The notes beneath the pieces were generated by a model, which saw only the letters and a list, made by a program, of their open reading frames with translations, was not told the DNA's origin and did not search any database. A DNA stretch of 64,000 nt, from NCBI RefSeq assembly GCF_015277875.1, contig NZ_CP063814.1, positions 2,976,001 to 3,040,000 on the forward strand, read 5' to 3'. This document shows, piece by piece, positions 9,613 to 18,441 of this stretch (position 1 is the stretch's first letter; each line of letters starts with the position of its first letter). This DNA is from Microbacterium luteum (lineage in GTDB: Bacteria > Actinomycetota > Actinomycetes > Actinomycetales > Microbacteriaceae). The position numbers and the translations under genes were made by a program.

Positions 9613-10089
9613 ATGTCCGACACCACACCGCTGCGCCTGATCATCGGCTGCGACGACGCCGGCTACGACTACAAGGAGATCCTCAAGAAGGACCTCGACC
9701 AGAACCCCGGCGTCGCGTCGGTGGTGGATGTCGGCGTCGATGCCGACGGCCACACCCCCTACCCCAAGGTCGCGATCGAAGCCGCGGAGCGCGTCGCGCG
9801 CGGCGAGGCGGACCGGGCCCTGCTGATCTGCGGCACGGGCCTCGGTGTCGCGATCGCCGCCAACAAGGTCGCCGGCATCCGCGCCGTCACCGCCCACGAC
9901 TCGTTCTCCGTCGAGCGCGGCGTGCTCTCCAACGATGCTCAGGTGCTCACGATGGGGCAGCGCGTGGTCGGCATCGAGCTCGCCCGCCGTCTCGTGCGCG
10001 AGTGGCTCACCTACCGCTTCGATCCGAGCTCGGCCTCCGCCGAGAAGGTCGCCGTCATCGGCGCGTACGAGCAGACCGGATCCTGCTGA
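9613..10089 (+). CDS. RpiB/LacAB-family isomerase (EryI-like, D-erythrulose-4-P isomerase)
   Basis: A 158-residue member of the RpiB/LacAB aldose-ketose phosphate isomerases. It has the N-terminal [11 protein letters not shown] loop and the catalytic Cys in [16 protein letters not shown] (about residue 73), followed by [27 protein letters not shown]. The start is 1 bp after the kinase stop, and the 3' end overlaps the TPI-like gene by TGATG. In the described tetritol and apionate pathways a homologue (EryI/DerI) converts D-erythrulose 4-phosphate to D-erythrose 4-phosphate, which fits this operon. Ribose-5-phosphate isomerase is possible but less likely here. Confidence 0.87.
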   Translation: MSDTTPLRLIIGCDDAGYDYKEILKKDLDQNPGVASVVDVGVDADGHTPYPKVAIEAAERVARGEADRALLICGTGLGVAIAANKVAGIRAVTAHDSFSVERGVLSNDAQVLTMGQRVVGIELARRLVREWLTYRFDPSSASAEKVAVIGAYEQTGSC

Positions 10090-10862
10090 TGACCGCACCC
10101 GTCACCGTCGGTGTGAGCCTGAAGACCTACTTCGGCAACGCCCGCGCGCGCGCCTGGTTCGCCGAGGTCGCACCGCGACTGCAGGCCCACCCGGGGATCG
10201 CCGACGGTCGGGTGCGATTCTTCGTCATCCCCACCTACCTGCAGATCCCGGCTGCGATCGAAGCGTTCGCGGAGACCCCGGTGCTCGTCGGGGCGCAGGA
10301 TGTCTCCGCCCACCCGCCGGGCGCGTTCACGGGTGAGATCACCGCCGCCGAACTCGCCGAGGTCGGGGTTCAGGTCGCGGAGATCGGCCACGCCGAGCGC
10401 CGGCGGCTCTTCGGCGAGACCGACGAGGTCACGGCGAGCAAGGCCGCCGCGTCGCTCGAGCACGGCATCACCCCCGTGCTCTGCATCGGCGAGGATGCCC
10501 GCATGAGCGGCGCCGACGCGGCCTCCGCCAATCTCGACCAGCTCGCCGCGGACCTCGAGGGCGTTCCGGCCGGACCGGTCGTCGTCGCCTACGAGCCGGT
10601 CTGGGCGATCGGCGCCACCGAGCCCGCACCCGACGACCACATCGCGACCGTCACGCGCGCCCTGCGCGGCGCGATCGACGCCGACGCGGGCCGCGCCGGG
10701 AGCGTCGTCATCTACGGCGGATCCGCCGGGCCCGGCCTCCTCGCCCGCCTCGACGGCGCAGCGGACGGCCTCTTCCTCGGCCGCTTCGCCCACGATCCGG
10801 ACAACCTGCTCGCCGTGATCGACGAAGCCGCCGCCCTCGCCGATGCCCGGAGCGCGTCGTGA
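10089..10862 (+). CDS. Triosephosphate-isomerase homologue (EryH-like, L-erythrulose-1-P isomerase)
   Basis: A 257-residue TIM barrel with all three catalytic residues: Lys12 (SLKTY), His101 (EIGHAERR, for IGHSERR in TPI) and Glu169 (VAYEPVWAIG), plus the phosphate loop IYGGSAGP. The N-terminal GVSLKTY replaces NWKMN of housekeeping TPI, a difference expected in the EryH/LerI paralogues that interconvert L-erythrulose 1-phosphate and D-erythrulose 4-phosphate. It overlaps both neighbours (TGATG upstream, GTGA downstream), so the isomerases and decarboxylase are translated together. Assignment to a C4 substrate is by context. Confidence 0.85.
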   Translation: MTAPVTVGVSLKTYFGNARARAWFAEVAPRLQAHPGIADGRVRFFVIPTYLQIPAAIEAFAETPVLVGAQDVSAHPPGAFTGEITAAELAEVGVQVAEIGHAERRRLFGETDEVTASKAAASLEHGITPVLCIGEDARMSGADAASANLDQLAADLEGVPAGPVVVAYEPVWAIGATEPAPDDHIATVTRALRGAIDADAGRAGSVVIYGGSAGPGLLARLDGAADGLFLGRFAHDPDNLLAVIDEAAALADARSAS

Positions 10863-11653
10863 TCGGCCTGGGCACGTACGCCTTCTTCTGGCAGCACTCC
10901 GATCGGGTGCCCGCTCCGCTGTCGCTCGTCGACGCTCTCGAAGCGACTCGCGAGATGGGCGTCGAGCTGTTCCAGATCTGCGACTACGCCCCGCTGGAGT
11001 CGATGACCGCGCGCGACCTCGCCGACGCGGCAGCCGCCGCGCGCGACCTCGGCGTCGCGATCGAGCTGGGCACCAAGGGCATCGAACCCGATCGCCTCTC
11101 GCGCTTCCTCGAGCTCGCCGATGTCTTCGATGCCCGGCTGGTGCGGAGCATGGTGAACGGACCCACGACGCGCCCGACGCTCGCCGAGGCGGAGAGCGCG
11201 CTGCGGGCAGCGATCCCGGACTACGAAGCCGCCGGCGTGACCCTCGCGCTCGAGACGTACGAGCAGCTCCCGACCGCCGACCTCATCGGGCTCATCGAGC
11301 GCGTCGACAGCGACCGCCTCCGGATCTGCCTCGATCCGGCGAACGTCGTCGCGCGGCTGGAGTCCCCCCGCGCCTGCGTCGAGGCGACGGCGCCGTGGGT
11401 GAAGAACGTGCACGTGAAGGACTTCGCCTTCGCACGCCAGGCCGGCTGGGTCGGATTCACCTACGGCGGAGCCCGCATGGGTGAGGGCTTGCACGACTAT
11501 GCGCACCTGCTGGAGACCGTCGGCCCGCGCGCGCGAGGCGTCAACGAGATCGTCGAGCACTGGCTGTCCTGGCAGGGCGACGCCGAGACCACCATCCGAA
11601 CCGAGCGGGAATGGACCCGCAACACCGTCGACTACCTGAGGAGCACGTCATGA
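10859..11653 (+). CDS. oiaC: 3-oxo-isoapionate decarboxylase-like TIM-barrel enzyme (OiaC)
   Basis: A 264-residue xylose-isomerase-like/AP-endonuclease-2 fold protein with a GTG start overlapping the TPI-like stop. Putative metal ligands are seen as Glu in LALETYEQ, Asp in CLDPANV, His in VKNVHVKDF and Glu in NEIVEHW. OiaC of the D-apionate pathway belongs to this fold and decarboxylates 3-oxo-isoapionate to L-erythrulose. Position between an ApnO-like dehydrogenase and erythrulose-handling enzymes supports that role. A plain sugar-phosphate isomerase/epimerase is the fallback annotation. Confidence 0.75.
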   Translation: MIGLGTYAFFWQHSDRVPAPLSLVDALEATREMGVELFQICDYAPLESMTARDLADAAAAARDLGVAIELGTKGIEPDRLSRFLELADVFDARLVRSMVNGPTTRPTLAEAESALRAAIPDYEAAGVTLALETYEQLPTADLIGLIERVDSDRLRICLDPANVVARLESPRACVEATAPWVKNVHVKDFAFARQAGWVGFTYGGARMGEGLHDYAHLLETVGPRARGVNEIVEHWLSWQGDAETTIRTEREWTRNTVDYLRSTS

Positions 11654-12522
11654 GCACCACCGCCGAGACCACGACCACGTACAAGATCGCCGTCATCGGC
11701 GCGGGCGGCAAGATGGGCATGCGCGTGTCCAACAACCTCGTCCGCACCGACCACACCGTCTGGTACGTCGAGACCTCACCCGCGGGGCAGCAGCGCACCC
11801 TCGACGCGGGCCGCGAGCTGTCGGATGCCGCGACCGCCGTCGCCGACGCCGACATCGTCGTGCTCGCCGTGCCCGACCTCGCCCTCGGGCCCGTCACCGC
11901 CGACCTCGTGCCGCAGATGAAGGCCGGGGCGATCGTGCTGACGCTCGACCCCGCCGCCGCATACGCGGGGCTGCTCACCACGCGCGACGACGTCGTCCAG
12001 GCCGTCGCGCACCCCTGCCACCCGTCGGTGTTCCTGGAGCGCACGACCAAGGAGGAGTGGGCCGACACCTTCGGCGGCATCGCCGCCCCGCAGGACGCGA
12101 TCGCCGCCGTCGAGAGCGACGACCCCGCGCACCGGGAGATCGTCGAGGCGACCGTCCGCGCGATCTACGCTCCCGTCATCGACGTGCACTTCGTCACCGT
12201 CAAGCAGCTCGCCCAGCTCGAGCCGACTCTCGTCGAGACCGTCGCCTGCATGATCGGGTCGCTGCTGAACGAGGCCCTCGACGAGGCGATCCACACCATG
12301 GGCGTGCCGGAAGCAGCCGCGCGGAGCATCCTCTACGGGCACACCCAGGTCGCTCTGGCCAACGGCCTGCGCGGCGACAACCCGTTCAGCGACGCGTGCC
12401 TGATCGCGATGGACTACGGCCGCGAGTCGATCATCAAGGACGACTGGAAGAAGATCTTCCGCGACGACGAGCTCGACAAGAACCTGGCGCGCATGCTGCA
12501 CCTCGACCGCATCCAGCGCTGA
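11650..12522 (+). CDS. apnO: D-apionate oxidoisomerase-like NAD(P)-dependent dehydrogenase (ApnO)
   Basis: A 290-residue Rossmann dehydrogenase of the 6-phosphogluconate-dehydrogenase/ketol-acid-reductoisomerase-like superfamily. KIAVIGAGGKMGMRVSNNL binds the dinucleotide and VVLAVPDLALG is the next strand; the C-terminal helical domain carries the HPCHPSVF segment and VKQLAQLEPTLVETVACMIG. ApnO oxidises and isomerises D-apionate to 3-oxo-isoapionate. The call relies on fold plus neighbours (OiaC-like upstream, ApnL-like two genes downstream). The start overlaps the OiaC stop by ATGA. Confidence 0.75.
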   Translation: MSTTAETTTTYKIAVIGAGGKMGMRVSNNLVRTDHTVWYVETSPAGQQRTLDAGRELSDAATAVADADIVVLAVPDLALGPVTADLVPQMKAGAIVLTLDPAAAYAGLLTTRDDVVQAVAHPCHPSVFLERTTKEEWADTFGGIAAPQDAIAAVESDDPAHREIVEATVRAIYAPVIDVHFVTVKQLAQLEPTLVETVACMIGSLLNEALDEAIHTMGVPEAAARSILYGHTQVALANGLRGDNPFSDACLIAMDYGRESIIKDDWKKIFRDDELDKNLARMLHLDRIQR

Positions 12523-12545
12523 CCGCCGACATACTGAGGAGCACC

Positions 12546-13301
12546 ATGACTCGACTCGAGGGAAAGACCGCGCTGATCACCGGAGGCGCGCTCGGCATCG
12601 GGCTGGCCGTCGCGCAGCGATTCGCCCGCGAGGGCGCGCGGGTCATCGTCGCCGACCGCAACGGCGACGGCGCCGCAGCCGCGGCCGCGGAGATCGGCGA
12701 CCGCGCCCGCGCCGTCACGATGGACATCTCCGACGAGGCCGCCGTCTCATCCGCGTTCGCCGCGGTGGAAGCCGACGGCTGGGCACCGGATGTGGTCGTC
12801 GCCAACGCCGGCGTGCAGCTGTTCGGGCAGGACGCGCCCATCGCCGACCTCGACCTCGAGGTCTGGCGTCGCACGGTCGACATCAACCTCACCGGCACCT
12901 TCCTCACGGTCAAGCACGCGGTGCGCACGATGCTCGCCCACGGCGGCGGGTCGATCATCCTCACCGGAAGCCCCACCGCGATCAACGGCGAGGGCAAGGA
13001 CTTCACCGCGTACAGCGCGTCGAAGGCCGGGATGCACGGCCTCGGCCGCACCGTCGCGGCGGCGTATGCCGATCGCGGCATCCGCGTGAACACGGTGCAG
13101 CCCGCCTACACCGAGACACCGCTCGTCGCCGCCATCAGCGACGACCCGGAGTCCCGCGCGGCGATCGTCTCGCGCATCCCCATCGGACGGGCCGGCACTC
13201 CGGACGACGTCGCGGGGATCATGGTCTACCTCGCCAGCGACGACGGCGCGTTCGCCACCGGCGCGACCTTCCAGGTCGACGGCGGCATGACCTCGCTCTG
13301 A
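12546..13301 (+). CDS. Short-chain dehydrogenase/reductase, possible apiose dehydrogenase
   Basis: A 251-residue classical SDR with cofactor motif TGGALGIGLA, NAG in VVANAGVQ, catalytic Ser in ILTGSPTAI, YxxxK in YSASKAG, and the typical C-terminus GATFQVDGGMTSL. An Asp at the end of strand 2 (IVADRN) suggests NAD preference. GGAG precedes the start, and the stop overlaps the next gene by TGATG. The characterised D-apiose dehydrogenase (ApsD) is, as I recall, a Gfo/Idh/MocA protein, so an SDR in this slot would be a non-orthologous oxidant of apiose to apionolactone. Acting on a tetritol is an alternative. Confidence 0.85.
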   Translation: MTRLEGKTALITGGALGIGLAVAQRFAREGARVIVADRNGDGAAAAAAEIGDRARAVTMDISDEAAVSSAFAAVEADGWAPDVVVANAGVQLFGQDAPIADLDLEVWRRTVDINLTGTFLTVKHAVRTMLAHGGGSIILTGSPTAINGEGKDFTAYSASKAGMHGLGRTVAAAYADRGIRVNTVQPAYTETPLVAAISDDPESRAAIVSRIPIGRAGTPDDVAGIMVYLASDDGAFATGATFQVDGGMTSL

Positions 13302-15025
13302 TGGCCTCGTCGCTGAGCGCGCTGTGGGCCGAGACCTCCCGCGCGTGGACGAGCGGGCGCTGGAGCGCCGAGCTGCGCGGCGACGAGATCGCCGACCTCG
13401 CCGTCGACGGCGCCGTCGTGCTGCGCTCGGTGCGCGCCGTGGTCCGCGATCGCGACTGGGACACGGCGGCGCTCACCGTCGACGAGGTGATCGAGCGCGA
13501 GGGCGGGCTCACGATCCGGGTTCACACCCGCGAACTCGGCGCCGACCTGACCGGCCAGGTGCGGGTGGATGCCGCCGGCGACACGGTGACCGTCGCCCTC
13601 GACCTGCGCGCGGCCGCCGACTTCGAGACCAACCGCACGGGCCTCGTCGTGCTGCACCCGGCCACGCTCGCCGGTGCCGCGATGCGGATAGACCACACCG
13701 ACGGCTCGTCCGAGGCGAGTGCCTTCCCGGTGAGAATCAGCCCGCATCAGCCGGCCTTCGACATCGCGGGACTGTCGTGGGAGGGTCGCGGCGGCGACGT
13801 GGCGTTGCGGTTCCACGGCGACGTGTTCGAGATGGAGGACCAGCGCAACTGGACCGATGCGTCGTTCAAGACCTACAGCCGGCCGCTCTCGCTGCCCTTT
13901 CCGTACCGACTCGCCGAGGGGGAGACCGTCTCGCAGGCCGTCACCGTCTCCGTCACCTCGGGCCCCGGTGAATCCGCACGCCCCGACCGCGACGTCGTGA
14001 TGCTGGGCGATCCGGTCAGGATGCCGCTCCTGGCCGTGTCGGCGTCGACGGCACCGGATCCGGCTCCGCAGCTGCCGGCGATCCCGTGGGCCGCAAGCCT
14101 CGTCGAACTCGACCTCGCCTCGCCGACATGGCGGGCGGCGCTCGATCGTGCGGCGGCGTCGGACCGGCCGCTCGACGTGCGCTTCATCCTCGCCGATGCC
14201 GAGCCGCTCCTCATCGAGGCCGCGGCGGGTGAGCTCGCCGGCCTCGACCTCGCCCGTGTCACGGCGTTCTGGCCGACGGGCGACGCGCGGCTCGTGTCGG
14301 ACACGGCCGCCGTCGCGCTCGTGAGGGCTGCGCTGCGCGACGCCGGGATCACCGCGTTCCTCGCCGGCGGGGTGCGATCGCACTTCACCGAGCTCAACCG
14401 CGAGCAGCATCGGCTCCCCGAAGGGCTGGACGGCATCGTCTTCAGCAGCACACCGCTGTTCCACAGCCTCAGCACGGCGCAGCTGACCGAAGCGGTCGCC
14501 ATGCAGCGCCTGGTCGCCGAGCAGACCGTCGAGATCGCCGGCGGCGGCGCCGTGCACATCGGGCCGATCTCGCTGCGACCGCATGTCAACGACGTGGCGA
14601 CCACTCCACCGCCGATGTCCGCCCACGGCGACCTGCGCGACGGCTACGGGCCGGCGCTGCTGGATGCCGCCGACCCCCGGATGGATGCGCCCGAGCTCGC
14701 GGCCTGGACGCTCGCGAGCGCAGCGGCCTTCACCGCGCCCGGCGTCGCGACACTCGCCTACTTCGAGGAATGGGGGCCGCGCGGGGTGTTCCGCGCCGAC
14801 GGCTCCTCACGGCCGGTGACCGAGGCGATCGAGATGCTGGCCGCGCTTCAGGGCCGCGTCGTCGCGACGGGCGGAACCGCAGATGGCCTCGTGTGGGCGA
14901 TCCGCGATGTCGAGGCCGGAGAGGTCGTCGTCGCGAATCTGGATGCCGCCGACCGCGTGGTGCGCGTCGGCGACGCCGCCGTCACGGTGCCGGCGCTCTC
15001 GTGGCGCCGAACCGCGGCATCCTAA
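13301..15025 (+). CDS. apnL: D-apionate lactonase-like protein (ApnL)
   Basis: A 574-residue protein, last gene of the operon. No common hydrolase motif was found. The first ~240 residues look beta-rich, the middle (about 250-560) alternates strands and helices like a TIM barrel, with acidic motifs such as FTELNREQ and AYFEEWGPRG, and the end is a small beta domain. The size and two-part build match my recollection of ApnL, which hydrolyses D-apionolactone. The operon has SDR, ApnO and OiaC but no other lactonase candidate. Family assignment is moderate; 'hypothetical glycosidase-like protein' would be the neutral label. Confidence 0.6.
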   Translation: MASSLSALWAETSRAWTSGRWSAELRGDEIADLAVDGAVVLRSVRAVVRDRDWDTAALTVDEVIEREGGLTIRVHTRELGADLTGQVRVDAAGDTVTVALDLRAAADFETNRTGLVVLHPATLAGAAMRIDHTDGSSEASAFPVRISPHQPAFDIAGLSWEGRGGDVALRFHGDVFEMEDQRNWTDASFKTYSRPLSLPFPYRLAEGETVSQAVTVSVTSGPGESARPDRDVVMLGDPVRMPLLAVSASTAPDPAPQLPAIPWAASLVELDLASPTWRAALDRAAASDRPLDVRFILADAEPLLIEAAAGELAGLDLARVTAFWPTGDARLVSDTAAVALVRAALRDAGITAFLAGGVRSHFTELNREQHRLPEGLDGIVFSSTPLFHSLSTAQLTEAVAMQRLVAEQTVEIAGGGAVHIGPISLRPHVNDVATTPPPMSAHGDLRDGYGPALLDAADPRMDAPELAAWTLASAAAFTAPGVATLAYFEEWGPRGVFRADGSSRPVTEAIEMLAALQGRVVATGGTADGLVWAIRDVEAGEVVVANLDAADRVVRVGDAAVTVPALSWRRTAAS

Positions 15026-15049
15026 TCCGGCATCCTGACGCGCCCGCGC

Positions 15050-15114
15050 GGAGGAGATCACGGCTGCCGAGGACGGAACGCCGTCCGCAGATCCTCTCCA
15101 GGCGGGACCTCCTC
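15050..15114. terminator. Palindromic intergenic element, copy A (bidirectional terminator candidate)
   Basis: An imperfect inverted repeat of about 65 bp lies between the convergent apnL-like and GH2 genes. The left arm starts GAGGAGATCACGG; the reverse complement of the right arm reads GAGGAGGTCCCGCC; the centre is GGACGGAACGCCGTCC. Related elements flank the IS30 insertion and lie at 47431-47498, always at gene 3' ends. There is no U-tract, so a Rho-independent terminator role is uncertain. Confidence 0.5.
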
Positions 15115-15160
15115 TTCAGGCGCGTGACCACCGCCAGTCTGCGCACCTTCCGTGTACACG

Positions 15161-17581
15161 TCAGGGCAGGGAGATATCGACCGGGGTGAAGCCGTCCGCG
15201 GCGACCGACACCGAGACCGGACCCTCGCCCACGCGGCGGACGACCGCGAGGGCGCGCCCGTCGAAGGTCGTGCAGGACGGCCCGGCGAAGCCCTCCTCCG
15301 TACGCGCGCGACCGGTTCCGAGTCCCGCGATCTCCGCGGCGCCGGTCACCTCGACCGTCACGCGCACATCCCGATCGCACGGAACGATCCCCGCTCCGTC
15401 GGCGAGCGAGATGTCGACGAAGGACAGCGGACCCGCGAGGATCTCCTCCTCCATATCGACATGCAGCTTGACGTCACCGCTTGCGGATGCCAGGGCGTGC
15501 GTGCCGATGACGGTCCCCTCACGGCGGGCTACCGCGGTGAGCTCCCCGGGCGCATAGCCGACCTCGAACCTCGCCACGAGGTCTCGCACCCGGCCGACCG
15601 GCTCGAGCCCGAGCGACCGCCCGTCGAGGAGCAGCTCCACTTCGTCGGCGTCGGCGTAGACGTCGACCGTCACCGGTGCGCCCTGCGGCGCGTCCCACGA
15701 CCAGCTCGCGACCACGTCATCCCATGACCACGGCGTCTTGGCCGTCGGGCGACCGTGGTGCTGCGGGCGGTGGACGGCGATGTAGGGATCGCGACGCAGC
15801 CCGAAGGCGATCTCGCGGTAGAACGACGCCGGAAGCCGGTGCCCGGTGATGTCGATGTCTCCGCAGTCGGCCAGCAGATAGGGGTAGGGGCCGGCGGTGC
15901 CGGTCGGCACGTAGCCGTCGACGTCGGTGTAGTCGACGCGCCCGATCCCCGCCTCGCCGATGTAGTCCCACCCGGTCCAGGTGAAGTCCCCGATGACGTG
16001 CGGAAGCTCGGTGACCAGGCGCCACAGCTCGGCGATGCGATCGGGAAAGGTCTCCGACCCCACGATCACCCGGTGCGGGTGATCGTGGGCATCCTGCCGG
16101 TAGCGGGAGTCGGCGTAATTGAAGCCGACCACATCGAGCACGGAGGCAGACTCCTCGATCGAGCGGGAGATCGCCTCCGAGGCGTTCGCCGCGGCCATCT
16201 GTGCGCCCATGTTGGCCATCATCGTGTTCGGATCGGCCGCGTCCTCCTCGGCGGCAGCCATCGACTCGGCGACCGCGTCGAGGTTGGCGATGATGCCGTT
16301 GATCCCGTTCGTGACGTACCGCGACGGATCGAGCGAACGGAACTCCTCCGCGATGCGACGGCCCCACGCCGCGCCGAGGGGACGGCCGAGTTCGAGGATC
16401 TCGTTGCCGATCGAGTACATGATCACGCTCGGGTGGGCGCGGTCCTTCGCGACCAGAGCCGCCACCTCCTCGCGCCAGGTCGACGGAAAGGCGAGAGACG
16501 AGTCGAAGGCGGTCTTCGAGCGGGTCCAGACGTCGGTGAGCTCGTCCATCACGAGCATGCCGTGGCGATCGCAGGCTTCGAGCACCGCTCGCGAGGCGGG
16601 GTTGTGCGCACTGCGGATCGCGTTGAACCCGGCGTCCTTCAATCGCCGGATGCGGCGGTCCTCCGCCGCGGCGTCACCTGCCGCGCCGAGGACGCCGTTG
16701 TCGTGGTGCACGCAGGCTCCCCGAAGGTCGACGCGCGCGCCGTTGATGCGCAGACCCCGGAGCGGATCCAGCTGAAGGGTGCGGATGCCGGTGACGACGC
16801 TGGCCCGGTCCAGGCGCGCACCGTCGGTCTCGTCGTCGAGCGTCGTGTCCACGGTGTAGAGGTGCGGCGACTCCGGACCCCACAGCTGCGGATGGAGCAC
16901 GGCCACACGGGCGCGAGCCGTGCCGGTCTCGCCGGGCGCCAGCGTGAGCGGCACCGAGACGGCGGCGACCGAGACCCCGCGCGGATCGTGCACCTCCCAC
17001 GCGACCCGCGTGGTGCGCGTGCGCCGCGTGGTGTTGACGACATCGGTCGACAGCGCGAGCATCGCCCGCTCCGCATCCACGTCTGCCGCCTCGGCGCGGA
17101 CCCCGTCGAGGACGATGTGAACCGGGTCGGCGACGACGAGGTGCACGGGTCGGTAGATGCCGGCGCCGGTGTACCAGCGGCTGTCCTTGTGCACGCGCGC
17201 CTCGACGGTGAGACGGTTGGTCTCCCCGAATCGGAGGTGTCCGTCCAGGGAGACGGTGAAGGCGGAGTATCCGCCGGCGTGGTGGGCGGCGAAGTCGCCG
17301 TTCACGCAGACGACGGCGTCGCGGTAGACGGCCTCGAATTCGACGAGCACCGTCTTCTCGCGCCACTCGGCGGGGGCGTCGAACTCGACGGCGTACTCGA
17401 AGACGCCGCCCGGGATGTAGCCGGCGTGGACCCCCTGCTCCGTGCGCGGGTCACGGGCGAGGTCCCGCAGGGCGTCATGGGGAAGCCGGACCGGTCGCGG
17501 GGCGGTCGAGGCATCGGGCCGCTCGAAGGCGCCGAGCTTCGGTCCGACCGTCCAGGAACCGGGGAAGGACGTGCGGATCAT
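15161..17581 (-). CDS. Glycoside hydrolase family 2 (beta-galactosidase/beta-glucuronidase-like)
   Basis: An 806-residue retaining glycosidase. The sugar-binding jelly roll (YIPGGVFEYAVEF...HKDSRWYTGAGIYRPVHL) is followed by an immunoglobulin-like domain and a TIM barrel (LRGACVHHDNGVLG...IRSAHNP). The acid/base Glu is in MYSIGNEI (about residue 394) and the nucleophile Glu in VGSETFPDR (about residue 510). A WDYIGEAGIG aromatic site and C-terminal beta domains complete it. There is no signal peptide, so substrates are probably imported first. Its ATG overlaps the TetR stop by ATGA. The residue released (galactose, glucuronate or another) is not determined. Confidence 0.9.
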   Translation of the reverse strand: MIRTSFPGSWTVGPKLGAFERPDASTAPRPVRLPHDALRDLARDPRTEQGVHAGYIPGGVFEYAVEFDAPAEWREKTVLVEFEAVYRDAVVCVNGDFAAHHAGGYSAFTVSLDGHLRFGETNRLTVEARVHKDSRWYTGAGIYRPVHLVVADPVHIVLDGVRAEAADVDAERAMLALSTDVVNTTRRTRTTRVAWEVHDPRGVSVAAVSVPLTLAPGETGTARARVAVLHPQLWGPESPHLYTVDTTLDDETDGARLDRASVVTGIRTLQLDPLRGLRINGARVDLRGACVHHDNGVLGAAGDAAAEDRRIRRLKDAGFNAIRSAHNPASRAVLEACDRHGMLVMDELTDVWTRSKTAFDSSLAFPSTWREEVAALVAKDRAHPSVIMYSIGNEILELGRPLGAAWGRRIAEEFRSLDPSRYVTNGINGIIANLDAVAESMAAAEEDAADPNTMMANMGAQMAAANASEAISRSIEESASVLDVVGFNYADSRYRQDAHDHPHRVIVGSETFPDRIAELWRLVTELPHVIGDFTWTGWDYIGEAGIGRVDYTDVDGYVPTGTAGPYPYLLADCGDIDITGHRLPASFYREIAFGLRRDPYIAVHRPQHHGRPTAKTPWSWDDVVASWSWDAPQGAPVTVDVYADADEVELLLDGRSLGLEPVGRVRDLVARFEVGYAPGELTAVARREGTVIGTHALASASGDVKLHVDMEEEILAGPLSFVDISLADGAGIVPCDRDVRVTVEVTGAAEIAGLGTGRARTEEGFAGPSCTTFDGRALAVVRRVGEGPVSVSVAADGFTPVDISLP

Positions 17582-18246
17582 TCGGCGGGGACCTTTCCGT
17601 CGAGGAACGATTCGAGCGACTCGAGATCGAATCCGCTCACGATGGTGCGGAAGTAGCGGGCGAGTTCGTCTGCCATGTCGACCACGGTGCGATCCAGCAG
17701 CCACTGCACCTGCAGGCCGTCCATGAGCGAGATCGTCGCGATCGCCGCAGCGGTCGGCGTCGTCGCCGAGGACAGCCGGCCCTCCTCCGCGATCTGATCG
17801 AACGAGCGGGTCACCTCGCGCCGCGTCCACTCGTAGCGGTTGAGGAAGTACGCGTGGGCGGGATGATCGGCCGAGGTGGCCTCGGCCGACAGCGTGCAGT
17901 AGAGCTCGACGACCCCCGGTACGGAGGCGTTGTAGGCGGCGAGGCGCACGAGACCTCGAAGCCGCTCGATCCCGTCGACCTCGTTGAATCTCGTGATGTC
18001 GAAAGCGTGTTCGTCGCGACGGTCCAGCACAGCCATCAACAGTTCGCTCTTGTTCTTGAAGTGGTGAAGCAGGCCCGCTTCGCTCATGCCGACGCGCTGT
18101 GCGATCTCGCGCAGGGACCCCGCTCGGTACCCCGACTCTGCGAAGACGGCGAGAGCCGCGTCGAGGATCGCGGCACGCGTCGCCTCCGATTTCGCGTACT
18201 CGCCGCGGCGTTTGCGCGGCGGCGCCGCCGTCTTCGCGTTCGTCAT
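17578..18246 (-). CDS. TetR-family transcriptional regulator
   Basis: A 222-residue repressor. The N-terminal HTH is ATRAAILDAALAVFAESGYRAGSLREIAQRVGMSEAGLLHHFKNKSELLMAVLDRRD, and the C-terminal helical domain is of the TetR_C type. It is translationally coupled to the GH2 gene and divergent from the transporter/hydrolase operon beginning at 18442. A CTAGCG palindrome in the gap is a candidate operator, so it probably controls both directions with a released glycoside or aglycone as inducer. Confidence 0.9.
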   Translation of the reverse strand: MTNAKTAAPPRKRRGEYAKSEATRAAILDAALAVFAESGYRAGSLREIAQRVGMSEAGLLHHFKNKSELLMAVLDRRDEHAFDITRFNEVDGIERLRGLVRLAAYNASVPGVVELYCTLSAEATSADHPAHAYFLNRYEWTRREVTRSFDQIAEEGRLSSATTPTAAAIATISLMDGLQVQWLLDRTVVDMADELARYFRTIVSGFDLESLESFLDGKVPAE

Positions 18247-18325
18247 CTGACCACCGTATCCCCGGCCTCAGCGCCCTCCTCGGCGCCGTGTCGAGGTCCC
18301 TTCGGTACCGTTCTATAACGAATTC

Positions 18326-18339
18326 CTAGCGACCGCTAG
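18326..18339. promoter_or_regulatory. Palindrome between tetR and the ABC operon, probable TetR operator
   Basis: CTAGCG-AC-CGCTAG is a perfect 6+2+6 inverted repeat about 80 bp from the tetR start and 100 bp from the transporter start. It is followed by an A/T-rich stretch (AGTTTTTTAGGCCAAAAACCTAG) that is unusual in this GC-rich DNA and contains a second small dyad, AGG..CCT. Confidence 0.6.
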
Positions 18340-18441
18340 TTTTTTAGGCCAAAAACCTAGTGTGCGCTCGGAATTACTGTTACGGTCGCAGACAACCCGG
18401 CGATCCACAGGGGAATCGCCACGACCCGAAGGGGACCAAGG

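Noticed and set aside
15755..17656. 633-codon plus-strand open frame opposite the GH2 gene
   Set aside because: Antisense shadow: it lacks recognisable motifs and overlaps a GH2 with both catalytic Glu residues.
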